The notes under the pieces: model-generated
Databases searched by the model: none
Told to the model about the DNA's origin: nothing
The model's input: only the letters and a program-made list of their open reading frames with translations
Program-made: the position numbers and the translations under genes
Origin: Solirubrobacter taibaiensis
GTDB taxonomy: Bacteria > Actinomycetota > Thermoleophilia > Solirubrobacterales > Solirubrobacteraceae
DNA length: 64,000 nucleotides
Assembly (NCBI GenBank): GCA_027587225.1
Contig: JAPDDQ010000002.1
Location: forward strand, 124,001-188,000
Direction: 5' to 3'
In this document: in pieces, positions 7,864 through 15,363 of the stretch
How the letters are laid out: each line of letters opens with the position of its first letter
How positions within the stretch are numbered: the stretch's first letter is position 1

Positions 7864-8389
7864 ACGACCCCGCCGCGGCGACGATCACGATGATGATGAA
7901 CGCCCAGAGCGCGAGCCAGTAGAGCATGCCGATGATCAGGAACACCCAGTCGATGGTCTTCATCGGCGCGTTCGTGGCCTGACCGTTCGTCGCCGCCATG
8001 TGCGCCTGGTTCATCCGCGACTGGATGATCGGGTACGTGAACAGCGCCGGGAAGCCGAGCAGCAGCGTGAGCAGGTAGAACAGGACCATCGGGAAGTCCT
8101 CGGACCGGGCCCGCTTGCAGTACTCCTCGATGTCCTTCCAGGCGAGGAACCACATCACGAGGTTCGCGATCGGGATGAAGTACAGCACCGTGCGGAACGC
8201 CGGCGACGGGGCCGGGTTGTTGACCTTGTTCGAGACTTCCTTCGTGGTGTGGTAGATCCAGGCGAACCCCCAGACACCGCAGCTGAGGATCAGCAGCAGA
8301 ACGCAGCGGCCGACGCTGCGGATGACGGCCGTGCTCTCGAAGCCCGGCGGCGGCGGCGACGTGTAGGTGCCCGGCATTGGGGTGCTCAT
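7847..8389 (-). CDS. DUF4234-type small membrane protein
   Basis: 180 residues: a Pro-rich N-terminus (TYTSPPPPGF), then about four hydrophobic helices. The first contains SCGVWGFAWIYHTTKEVS, characteristic of DUF4234, with IEEYC in a middle loop. No enzymatic motif is visible, and the function of the family is unknown. It begins four bases before the end of the glycosyltransferase-like gene upstream (8386), so it is probably the last gene of the minus-strand run from about 15.3 kb. Confidence 0.75.
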   Translation of the reverse strand: MSTPMPGTYTSPPPPGFESTAVIRSVGRCVLLLILSCGVWGFAWIYHTTKEVSNKVNNPAPSPAFRTVLYFIPIANLVMWFLAWKDIEEYCKRARSEDFPMVLFYLLTLLLGFPALFTYPIIQSRMNQAHMAATNGQATNAPMKTIDWVFLIIGMLYWLALWAFIIIVIVAAAGSSTTTY

Positions 8390-9114
8390 GCGCGGATCAT
8401 TGCAGCGCGGGCGTACTGATCGTCGAGTTCACGCGGGAACGGCACCGCGGTGTGGCGGGCGCGATACGGCGCGGTCTCGTGGATCGCGTTGAACCCCGCG
8501 CCGGTGACGATGTGCTCGGCGTGGGCGAAGTGCGGCTCGACGGGATACACGTCCTGGTGCCGCGGGTGGATCACGAGCGTCTTCCCGCGCGCGTGCGCGA
8601 GGAGCACCTGGAGCTCGCGCTCCGGGCCGGCGTGCACGACGAGCGTGTGCGGCTCGTCCAGCAGCGGCTCGCCCGGGGCCGCGTGGGGGAGTGAGAGCGT
8701 CTCGACCGGGCCGGGCGGCTCGTACCCGAGCGGTTCGAGCGCGTGCACGGTGTCGTACGCCGGGAGCGGGCCGTCGAGACGGCGTGCGTAGACGTCCCAG
8801 CGCAGCGCGCGGGCGATCAGCCGCGCGGGCGGAAGCTCGATCCCGCACAGCTCACCGAGGATGCCGCCCGGGAACGCGTCGACGAGCAACTCGTCCGGCT
8901 GCAGGTCGTCGAGGAGCATGGTGAGCCAGGTCCGGAAGGCGGCGCGGTCATGGCCGAGCCGGCGCGGGACGGGGATGACCGGCCGCCCGCCGGTCACGCG
9001 CGGGTCGCGGGCGTGGCCCGAGGCTGTGAGCAGCACGGCCTCCTCCTCGCCGAGGACCTTGCGCGCTCGGGTGAGGTGGCCGAGCCCGCCGCCGAGCGCG
9101 TAGTAGAGGATCAC
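8386..9114 (-). CDS. Glycosyltransferase-like protein (GT28-type N-terminal motif)
   Basis: 242 residues from the GTG start at 9114 (VILYYALGGGLGHLTRA). The glycine-rich GLGHLTRA motif at the very N-terminus is typical of GT28-like nucleotide-sugar transferases. A late segment (HIVTGAGFNAIHETAPYRARHTAVPF) resembles the donor-binding G-x-N-x-x-x-E loop of MurG-like enzymes. At about 240 residues it is shorter than usual two-domain enzymes (about 350), so it could be a compact relative. An in-frame extension to 9384 exists, but it overlaps the upstream gene and lacks family character. Acceptor and donor are unknown. Confidence 0.65.
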   Translation of the reverse strand: MILYYALGGGLGHLTRARKVLGEEEAVLLTASGHARDPRVTGGRPVIPVPRRLGHDRAAFRTWLTMLLDDLQPDELLVDAFPGGILGELCGIELPPARLIARALRWDVYARRLDGPLPAYDTVHALEPLGYEPPGPVETLSLPHAAPGEPLLDEPHTLVVHAGPERELQVLLAHARGKTLVIHPRHQDVYPVEPHFAHAEHIVTGAGFNAIHETAPYRARHTAVPFPRELDDQYARAAMIRA

Positions 9115-9169
9115 GCGCCGCGCGGGGTGGGGGCCGCGCCCCGCCGCGCCTTCGCCGGCCTCCGGCGCG

Positions 9170-10345
9170 TCATCGCACCGCCGTGAGGCGGCCGTCGCGG
9201 GTCTGCTCCAGCGCCTCGACGTAGCCGGCGATCTCGCGGTCCCCGTCCAGCGTGGTGCTCGCCAGCTGCCGGCACGCGCTCGCCATCCGCTCCCGCTGTG
9301 CGGGCTCCAGCCGGGCGGCGCGCTGCAGCGCCCACGCCGCGCGCGGCTCGTCGCCCGGGTCGAACAGGAAGGCGGTCTCGCCATCCGTCAGCACGTCGGC
9401 CATCCCGTCCACGCGTGAGGCGATCAGCGGCACGCCGAGCGCGGCGGCCTCCACCAGCACGTTCGGGAGCCCGTCGTAGAAGGACGGGATGGCGATGAAG
9501 TCGCAGGCGGCGTACCACGGCAACAGCTCGTAGCGGTCCAGGAACGGCAGCGCCGTGTGCTCGAGGTCGTGCTCGGCGAGCCACGCCTCCATGTCCGGCG
9601 CCATCCAGCCCGCGAGCAGCAGGTGGAAGCGGTCGGCGACGCCGGAGCGCAGCAGCGCGTCGAGCAGGAAGACACCGCCCTTCTTGGCCTTGAGCTGGCC
9701 GAAGAGCCCGAGCGTGAGGCGATCGCCGCGCTGCGCCCGCCAGGCCGCCGCGTGCGCCCGGTCAGACGGCGCGAGCGTCCACTCGGCCTCGATCCCGTTC
9801 GCGATCCAGCGGGTTCGGGTGGAGGGGTGCATCGCGGCGATCCGCTCCACCTTCGAGCGCGAGTTGGCGATCACCAGCGCGCTGCGCTCCAGCGCGTCCT
9901 CGAGGATCGGCCGCCGCCGGGTGGAGAAGACGGCGGCGTCGAAGTCGTTGCCGCGGATGAGCGTGACCAGCGGCACGCCGAGCCAGGCGGCGAGCACCGG
10001 GCCGGCCATGATCGGCCGCGAGCCGCCGAACGCGACGACGTGCGTGATCGCTTCCGGCTGGGCCTGCAGCGTCGTCCACGCGCGATTGAGCGCGTGCGCG
10101 GGATCGTCCTCGACCGGGCACGCGAGGTAGCGGCCCGCGGCCTGCGCTTCCAGCACCCACGGACGCCCGCCGCGGGCGGTGGGCACGAAATGCAGGACGT
10201 CGACGAGCACGCCGGCGCGCCGCAGCCCGCGCACGATCCGGTCGCACGACTGCGCCATCCCGCCGCGACTGGGCGGGTAGGTCTCGGTCAGCCAGAGCGC
10301 CCGTAACGGACGCTCAGGAGTCGCCGAAGCCGCCGCCGTCGTCAT
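9170..10345 (-). CDS. Glycosyltransferase family 4
   Basis: About 391 residues from ATG 10345. GT4 layout: N-terminal Rossmann half beginning RALWLTETYPPSRGGMAQS, and C-terminal half with LGLFGQLKAKKGGVFLLDAL and the nucleotide-sugar-binding block IPSFYDGLPNVLVEAAALGV with its E-x7-E-like signature. It probably adds a sugar to a cell-envelope or exported glycan. The start is chosen because it directly precedes the conserved first strand; it overlaps the end of the cysteine-rich gene by 32 bases, consistent with operon packing. Substrate unknown. Confidence 0.85.
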   Translation of the reverse strand: MTTAAASATPERPLRALWLTETYPPSRGGMAQSCDRIVRGLRRAGVLVDVLHFVPTARGGRPWVLEAQAAGRYLACPVEDDPAHALNRAWTTLQAQPEAITHVVAFGGSRPIMAGPVLAAWLGVPLVTLIRGNDFDAAVFSTRRRPILEDALERSALVIANSRSKVERIAAMHPSTRTRWIANGIEAEWTLAPSDRAHAAAWRAQRGDRLTLGLFGQLKAKKGGVFLLDALLRSGVADRFHLLLAGWMAPDMEAWLAEHDLEHTALPFLDRYELLPWYAACDFIAIPSFYDGLPNVLVEAAALGVPLIASRVDGMADVLTDGETAFLFDPGDEPRAAWALQRAARLEPAQRERMASACRQLASTTLDGDREIAGYVEALEQTRDGRLTAVR

Positions 10346-10667
10346 CGTCGCCGGGGCCGTCGAACCAGCGGTAGTCGGTGTCGTTCCAGTAGGGGTCGCT
10401 CGTGCCCCAGTAGACCGGGTCGTAGCCGCCCGAGCGGTACCACCGGTGGCGGGAGCGGACGGCGTAGCCGGTGACGTCCTCGTCGAGCGCCACGTCCTCG
10501 TCGCGTTTGGCCGCGCACTCGACGCAGCTCCCGGCGCCCGTGATGTGCTCGGGGCAGATGCGGCGCGAGCACTCCGAGCACGTGGCGGTGGCGGAGTTCG
10601 CGCAGTCACGCAGGGTGAAGAAGCCGCGCTTGCACGCGCACAGGTCCAGGCCGCCGAACGCGGTCAC
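10314..10667 (-). CDS. Small cysteine-rich putative zinc-binding protein, unknown function
   Basis: 117 residues from GTG 10667. The first 60 hold paired cysteines: LCACKRGFFTLRDC, TCSECSRRICPEH, GSCVECAAKR. This resembles a B-box or treble-clef zinc knuckle. The rest is Tyr/Trp/Asp-rich (RWYRSGGYDPVYWGTSDPYW) and ends in an acidic-glycine tail. The GTG start overlaps the stop of the 253-residue gene in the sequence GTGA, so the two are translationally coupled and probably work together. I do not recognise a named family. A role as a metal-dependent adaptor is only a guess. Confidence 0.7.
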   Translation of the reverse strand: MTAFGGLDLCACKRGFFTLRDCANSATATCSECSRRICPEHITGAGSCVECAAKRDEDVALDEDVTGYAVRSRHRWYRSGGYDPVYWGTSDPYWNDTDYRWFDGPGDDDDGGGFGDS

Positions 10668-11425
10668 AGCTTCTTCCTCCGCGTCGGCGCGACGCGCTCG
10701 TAGGCGCCCGAAATCAGCTCGATCATCGACTCCAGGGCCGGGACGACCTCCATGTGGTCGGCGACGAGCGTGCCGCCGAGCGTGACCTTCGTGTGCTTCT
10801 CGCCGGGCTTGAGCTTCTGCTTCGGGACCCCGCGGCCGCCGCCCGCCGGGGCGTACAGGCGGTTCGGCACGGTCAGCGTGACCGTCAGCTCCGTCTTCTT
10901 CTTGTTCTTGGTCTTGCGCTTGATCTTCCCGCGCGGGTTCTTCTTCTCTTTGAAGGTGGAACGCACGTGGTCGATCACCGCGAACTGGATCTGCGCGCCG
11001 TCGGCGAACTGCGTGCGGGCCTGGAACCACATGTCGTCGTAGAACGTGTCCACGACCTTGCGGTAGGCGCCCTTCTTGTACGCGGGCGTGTTCCGGACGG
11101 CCTTGGTGGACTGCATCGGCCCGGTCAGGTCCACCCACAGCTCGAGCGGCACTTCCGGGTCCTGGTCCTCGCGCAGGATCGGCAGCAGCGGGTAGACGAA
11201 CGTGCGCAGCGCATTCGGGACGTCGTTCTTCTTCGCCCAGCGCCGCGCGAAGAAGCCACCGCCGCCCTGGCGGACCTGGTCGGCGTGACGGTCGTAGTTG
11301 GCGACCGGCCCGAGCAGCGCGATCCAGTCGTCCGGACTGCGCTTGCCCGAGAACTTGCGCGAGCGGACGAGCTCCTGTTGCTCCGGCGTGAGGGCGTTGA
11401 ACGCCTGCTTCACGGTGTTGGCCAC
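10664..11425 (-). CDS. Conserved-looking protein of unknown function with lysine-rich segment
   Basis: 253 residues, no signal peptide and no membrane helix. The N-terminal half is mixed alpha/beta (FNALTPEQQELV; LRTFVYPLLPILRED; PLELWVDLTGPMQ). The middle has a strongly basic stretch (about residues 165-185, rich in Lys and Arg), then a beta-like segment (LTVTLTVPNRLYAPAGGG) and a C-terminal helix. LWVDLTGPMQST vaguely recalls the first strand and DxS-type loop of von Willebrand A domains, but without a clear MIDAS I do not assign it. It is coupled to the cysteine-rich gene by a GTGA overlap and overlaps the preceding GT4 gene by 16 bases. Confidence 0.65.
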   Translation of the reverse strand: MANTVKQAFNALTPEQQELVRSRKFSGKRSPDDWIALLGPVANYDRHADQVRQGGGGFFARRWAKKNDVPNALRTFVYPLLPILREDQDPEVPLELWVDLTGPMQSTKAVRNTPAYKKGAYRKVVDTFYDDMWFQARTQFADGAQIQFAVIDHVRSTFKEKKNPRGKIKRKTKNKKKTELTVTLTVPNRLYAPAGGGRGVPKQKLKPGEKHTKVTLGGTLVADHMEVVPALESMIELISGAYERVAPTRRKKL

Positions 11426-12537
11426 GCCGGAATCCTCTCACCGTAAGCGGCATCGAGTCGCGCCACGCTCTGCTCCCACGTGAAGTGGCGCTCGATGTGG
11501 GCGCGCGCGGCGGCACCCATCGCCGCGCGTTGCTCGGGATAGTCGAGCAGGACGCGGATCGCGCGGGCCAGTTCGCCGGGGCGGTCGGGCGGGACGAGGC
11601 GGCCGGTCACGCCGTCGTCGATCAGCTCGCGCACGGCGGGCAGGTCGGAGGCGACGACGGGCACGCCGGCCGCCATCGACTCGAGGATCTTCAGCGGCGC
11701 GCAGCCCTGGTGGGCGTTGCGCGAGCAGTCCCGCAGCGGCGCGAGGGTGAGCAGCGCGTGGTCGCGCCAGCGGGCGAGCTCCTCCTCGGGCAGCGCATGG
11801 TGCCAGTGGACCTCGACGCCGAGGCGCTCGGCCAGCTTGCGGAACGGCTTTGCGCGGCGCGGGTGCACGGAGGCGCAGATCACCAGCGGGAGGTCGAGGC
11901 GCGCGACCGCGCGCAGCGCGGTGTCCACGCCCTGCCAGGGCTGGAGGGCGCCGAAGTACAGGAGATAGTTCTCCAGCGGCGGCGGCTCGGAGCGCGGGCG
12001 GATGTCGGCGCCGTTCGGGATGACCGTGGCCGGCACGGGCAGGCGGTCGGCGGTGACCTGCGAAGGCGTGATGACGAGGTCGGCGGCTTTGAGGCAGCGG
12101 CGCTCGAGCTCGGCGATCTGCTCCAAGCCGGGGATCGCGGGGTAGAGGAACGGCAGCTCGATCGACGGCAGGCCGTTGACCTCGTAGACGGTCTTGTAGG
12201 CGCCGCCGTGCTCGACGATCGGGATGCCGCCCCACGGGTCACGGAAATGGGCGATCTCGAGATGAGGCATGTCTTCGAGCAGGGCGGCCAGGCGCGCACC
12301 GTAGCCCGCGGCGCGCTCCAGGACGTGCTCGGCCTCGCGCATGTAACGGACGATCTCGATGTTTCCCTCGCGCTGATACGAAGGCAGCCCTTCGCCGCCG
12401 AGCACGTACAGCAGTCCGCCGCCGTGGCGGTCGAACAGCGCCCGCGCGAAGCGGTCGATGTGGACGGCGCTGCCTTTGCGCGACGGGAAGCGATCGAACG
12501 CCGCGTACAGCGCGCGGTGCGGCAGCGCCGGGATCAT
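11410..12537 (-). CDS. Glycosyltransferase family 4
   Basis: 375 residues. The N-terminal Rossmann half carries the acceptor-side motif FPSRKGSAVHIDRFARAL. The C-terminal half has ENYLLYFGALQPWQGVDTAL, ILESMAAGVPVVASDLPAVRELI and TGRLVPP, the standard GT4 donor-binding layout. ATG 12537 follows directly on the stop codon of the FAD-enzyme gene, so it belongs to the same transcript. It is distinct from the GT4 at 9170. The two GT4s and the GT28-like protein suggest synthesis of a glycoconjugate, but no polymerase or flippase is present in the window. Confidence 0.87.
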   Translation of the reverse strand: MIPALPHRALYAAFDRFPSRKGSAVHIDRFARALFDRHGGGLLYVLGGEGLPSYQREGNIEIVRYMREAEHVLERAAGYGARLAALLEDMPHLEIAHFRDPWGGIPIVEHGGAYKTVYEVNGLPSIELPFLYPAIPGLEQIAELERRCLKAADLVITPSQVTADRLPVPATVIPNGADIRPRSEPPPLENYLLYFGALQPWQGVDTALRAVARLDLPLVICASVHPRRAKPFRKLAERLGVEVHWHHALPEEELARWRDHALLTLAPLRDCSRNAHQGCAPLKILESMAAGVPVVASDLPAVRELIDDGVTGRLVPPDRPGELARAIRVLLDYPEQRAAMGAAARAHIERHFTWEQSVARLDAAYGERIPAWPTP

Positions 12538-14019
12538 CTAGCGGAGCGCGGCGCGGGCGGCGGCGTCGCCGGGCACACCGTGGACGGCGCCTCCCGGGAA
12601 GGTCGCGGCGCTGCCGATGAACAGGCCCTTGAGCGGCGTCGAGTACGGCGTGAGCTTGGGGAGCGGGCGGAACACGACCTGGTTCAGGCGGTACGAGCCG
12701 CCGCCGACGTCACCGCCGATCAGGTTCGCGTTGCGGGCCTCGAGGTCCGCGGGGCTCTGGATGTGGCGGGCGAGGATGCGATCGCGGAAGCCGGGGGCGA
12801 AGCGCTCCACCTGCTCCTCCATGCGCTCGGCGACGAGCGGCGTGTCTCTGACCCAATCGACGCCCTGTTGCGGGCCGTGGGTGTAGGCCCAGGCGGTGTG
12901 CTGGCCGGCGGGAGCGCGCGTCGGGTCGGCGACGCTCTGCTGACCGAGCAGCAGGAACGGGCGGTCGGCGAGGCCGTCGTGGGCCTGCTTGACCGAGTGC
13001 AGGAAGTCGCTCTCGGTGCCGGCGACGTGCACGGTGCCCGCGCCCGTGACGTTCGGGTTCTCCCACGGGATCGGGCCGTCCAGCGCCCAGTCGATCTTCA
13101 CCGTGGAGGCGCCGGTCTGGTAGCGGTCGAGCGCGATGCGATACCACTTCGGCAGGTCCGCGAGGCGCGTGAGCGCGCTCGGCATCAGGTCGGCGACGAC
13201 GAGCGTGGCGGGATAGGCCTGGTCCGCGGTCTCCACGCCGGTGACCCTGCCGTCGGCGCTGGTGATCTTGGTGACGCGGGCGCCAGTACGGATCTCTCCA
13301 CCGAGGCTCGTGAAGTAGCCGACGAGCGCGTCGGTGAGCCGCTCCGCGCCGCCCTTGGGCGACGGCCAGCCGACGGCGTGGCCGAGCAGGTTCAGGTAGA
13401 AGGCGGCGATCGCGGAGCCGGCGCCGTCGGGCGGTGTGTCGCCGTGCATCGCGGCGCCGTAGAGCCACGCGCGCGAGCCCTGGTCCTCGAACAGGCGCTT
13501 GCCGAGCCCGACCGCGCTCCCGGGCAGCAGGCGCGTGAAGTCGAGCAGGCGCAGCGGGCCGGCGCTCGTGAGCAGCTTGATCGGGCCGCCGACCGGCGGG
13601 AAGCCGCTCAGCATCGTCGCCTTCACGGCCTCGATGTTGTCCAGGAACGGCTTGGCGAACTTCACCCACTTGGGCCCGTCGACCGGGCCGAGGTCCGCCG
13701 CGGTGCGCTGCAGGTCCGGGTACAGGAGCTTCGCCTCGCCGCCCGGCAGCGGGTGCGCATAGGCGGCCTCGGGGTGCACCCACTCCAGCCCGTGGGCGGC
13801 CAACGGCATCCGGCCGAAGACGGGGGAGGCGGCGGCAGCGGGGTAGACGGAGCTGAACGTGTCGTGCAGGAAGCCCGGCAGCGTCAACTCCTCGGTGCGG
13901 ACGGCGCCGCCGGGCGCGTCCGCGGCTTCCAGGACGAGCACCTGGCGGCCGGCCTCGGCGAGCCGGATGGCGGCGGCGAGCCCGTTCGGCCCGGCGCCGA
14001 TGACGACCGCGTCGCTCAC
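12538..14019 (-). CDS. CrtI-like NAD(P)/FAD-dependent oxidoreductase
   Basis: 493 residues from GTG 14019. The N-terminal FAD-binding motif VVIGAGPNGLAAAIRLAEAG is followed by VLVLEAADAPGGAVRTEEL, and the C-terminal FAD loop is LKGLFIGSAATFPGGAVHG. This is the phytoene dehydrogenase/carotenoid-retinoid oxidoreductase family, including the PDH-like subgroup found outside carotenoid clusters. No crtB or crtE is nearby, so the substrate may not be a carotenoid. The start overlaps the stop of the preceding gene in GTGA, showing tight coupling to that unknown protein, which may bind or present the substrate. Confidence 0.88.
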   Translation of the reverse strand: MSDAVVIGAGPNGLAAAIRLAEAGRQVLVLEAADAPGGAVRTEELTLPGFLHDTFSSVYPAAAASPVFGRMPLAAHGLEWVHPEAAYAHPLPGGEAKLLYPDLQRTAADLGPVDGPKWVKFAKPFLDNIEAVKATMLSGFPPVGGPIKLLTSAGPLRLLDFTRLLPGSAVGLGKRLFEDQGSRAWLYGAAMHGDTPPDGAGSAIAAFYLNLLGHAVGWPSPKGGAERLTDALVGYFTSLGGEIRTGARVTKITSADGRVTGVETADQAYPATLVVADLMPSALTRLADLPKWYRIALDRYQTGASTVKIDWALDGPIPWENPNVTGAGTVHVAGTESDFLHSVKQAHDGLADRPFLLLGQQSVADPTRAPAGQHTAWAYTHGPQQGVDWVRDTPLVAERMEEQVERFAPGFRDRILARHIQSPADLEARNANLIGGDVGGGSYRLNQVVFRPLPKLTPYSTPLKGLFIGSAATFPGGAVHGVPGDAAARAALR

Positions 14020-15092
14020 GGGGCGAGGGCGATCGCGATCTGGTGCAGCATGGAGAGCTCCGGATCCGCCCCGACGCCCCAGAACGCGTGCTGGGCGTCC
14101 TTGCCCTGGCTCTGGTAGGCCTTGTCGAGGTGCCAGGCGAGCGGGTCCCACGTGCCGGCGGCGCGCACGTAGGCCTTGCCGTCGAGCGTGTACAGGACCA
14201 GGCGGTTGTGGCCGGAGCCCATGAAGTGGCCGGCGTGGGTCGTCAGGTCGAAGCCGACGAGCGGCTCGCCGCCCTCGGGCACGATCTGCGGCTCGCCGTG
14301 CTGGGACATCCCGACTTCGAGCGCCTCGAACCAGTTGTGCAGCGCCTTCGGGTCGTCGGGCGTGACGAGCGTCGTGATCGTCACGTAGCCGCGCGTCCAC
14401 AGCGGGAGCGGCTTGTCCGTGCCGGCCGCGACCTCGATCTCGAACGTCTGGTCGAGCAGGCCGCCGGGGCGCAGCGGCGTGAAGCGGCCGAGCGCGCTGG
14501 CGTACTCCGGCCACGTCTCCGGCTGGGTGATGGCGGTGATCAGGCCCTCGGCGGACGGGACCTCGACGGGCTCGTAGGTGTGCCAGACCTGCTGGTCCAG
14601 CGGCGCTGATTCGGCGGTGAGCGCACCGACCTTGGCCAGCTTGAGGCGGTACTCGTGGTTGTAGGCGGCCTTGTCCTCGGGCGTCTCGAACGCGATGCCC
14701 CAGCCCTTGCGGGCGGGATCGGCGTAGGCCGCGGGGAACCAGTCGCCGATGAGGGCGGTCGCGCCGCGCTCCAGTGCTTCGCGGGAGAGGCGACCGTCGT
14801 TGGCGAAGCGCTCGGCGCCGAACGCGCGGTGGAAGGCCTTGAGGTCGGTGACGCGCAGGCGGCGGCTCGGGTCCTTGCGGTACCAGTACGTGGTGAGCAC
14901 GCTGAACGCGAAGCGCAGGTCGTCGACCTGGCGCTCGTCGGCGGCGCGCCGGAAGTACGCGGCGTTGAGGAAGTCGGTGACCCACGGGGCCGCGTCACGG
15001 CCGGCGATCGAAGAGCCGGCCATCTTCGCGAAGCCGAGGGGGCCGGGCTGAGAAGTGGTGTTCGTCTCGGGAGTCGTCATGGCGCTGGACAC
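14016..15092 (-). CDS. Protein of unknown function coupled to the CrtI-like enzyme
   Basis: 358 residues, cytoplasmic, no recognised family. Two parts can be seen: an alpha-rich N-terminal part (DFLNAAYFRRAADERQVDDL; YWYRKDPSRRLRVTDLKAFH; YADPARKGWGIAFETPEDKA), and a C-terminal part from about 170 (WPEYASALGRFTPLRPGGLL) whose strand pattern suggests an SRPBCC/START-like lipid-binding fold. That would suit delivering a hydrophobic substrate to the next enzyme, but it is an inference. GTG 15092 is used; ATG 15080 is an alternative. The stop overlaps the next start by four bases. Confidence 0.7.
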   Translation of the reverse strand: MSSAMTTPETNTTSQPGPLGFAKMAGSSIAGRDAAPWVTDFLNAAYFRRAADERQVDDLRFAFSVLTTYWYRKDPSRRLRVTDLKAFHRAFGAERFANDGRLSREALERGATALIGDWFPAAYADPARKGWGIAFETPEDKAAYNHEYRLKLAKVGALTAESAPLDQQVWHTYEPVEVPSAEGLITAITQPETWPEYASALGRFTPLRPGGLLDQTFEIEVAAGTDKPLPLWTRGYVTITTLVTPDDPKALHNWFEALEVGMSQHGEPQIVPEGGEPLVGFDLTTHAGHFMGSGHNRLVLYTLDGKAYVRAAGTWDPLAWHLDKAYQSQGKDAQHAFWGVGADPELSMLHQIAIALAP

Positions 15093-15095
15093 AAC

Positions 15096-15314
15096 CTACG
15101 CTTCGCCGTCGTTCATCGTCCGTATGACGGCGTAGATCAGACCGGTGGTCGTGGCCAGGGCGAGGACGACGGTCGCCACCATGACAACCATGCCGCCGAT
15201 CGCGACGAAGGCGGCCTCCGCGATCACGACGGCGATCACGGCGAAGGCGATGAGGAAGAGGAGCCGCTCACCGACCGGCTCTTGCGTGTGGGTCTCGGGG
15301 ATCATGGCGCTCAC
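15096..15314 (-). CDS. Small two-helix membrane protein, unknown
   Basis: 72 residues (GTG 15314; ATG 15305 alternative). A short polar N-terminus (PETHTQEPVGE) precedes two hydrophobic helices (LLFLIAFAVIAVVIAEAAFV and MVVMVATVVLALATTTGLIY). It ends three bases before the start of the unknown 358-residue gene, so it is likely the first gene of the minus-strand run. No function can be assigned. Confidence 0.6.
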   Translation of the reverse strand: MSAMIPETHTQEPVGERLLFLIAFAVIAVVIAEAAFVAIGGMVVMVATVVLALATTTGLIYAVIRTMNDGEA

Positions 15315-15363
15315 CGTATGGGCGCCATGAGCCCTTGAGATCCGGCGGTTCTGCGGGTGTTCG

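Noticed and set aside
10664..11425. von Willebrand A-domain protein
   Set aside because: LWVDLTGPMQS resembles the first strand, but no DxSxS MIDAS, Thr or Asp motif can be found.
11485..14118. Open plus-strand frame of 877 codons
   Set aside because: It lies opposite the GT4 and CrtI-like genes, whose motifs are clear; its composition (Arg, Gly, Val, Asp) is that of a reverse-strand shadow.
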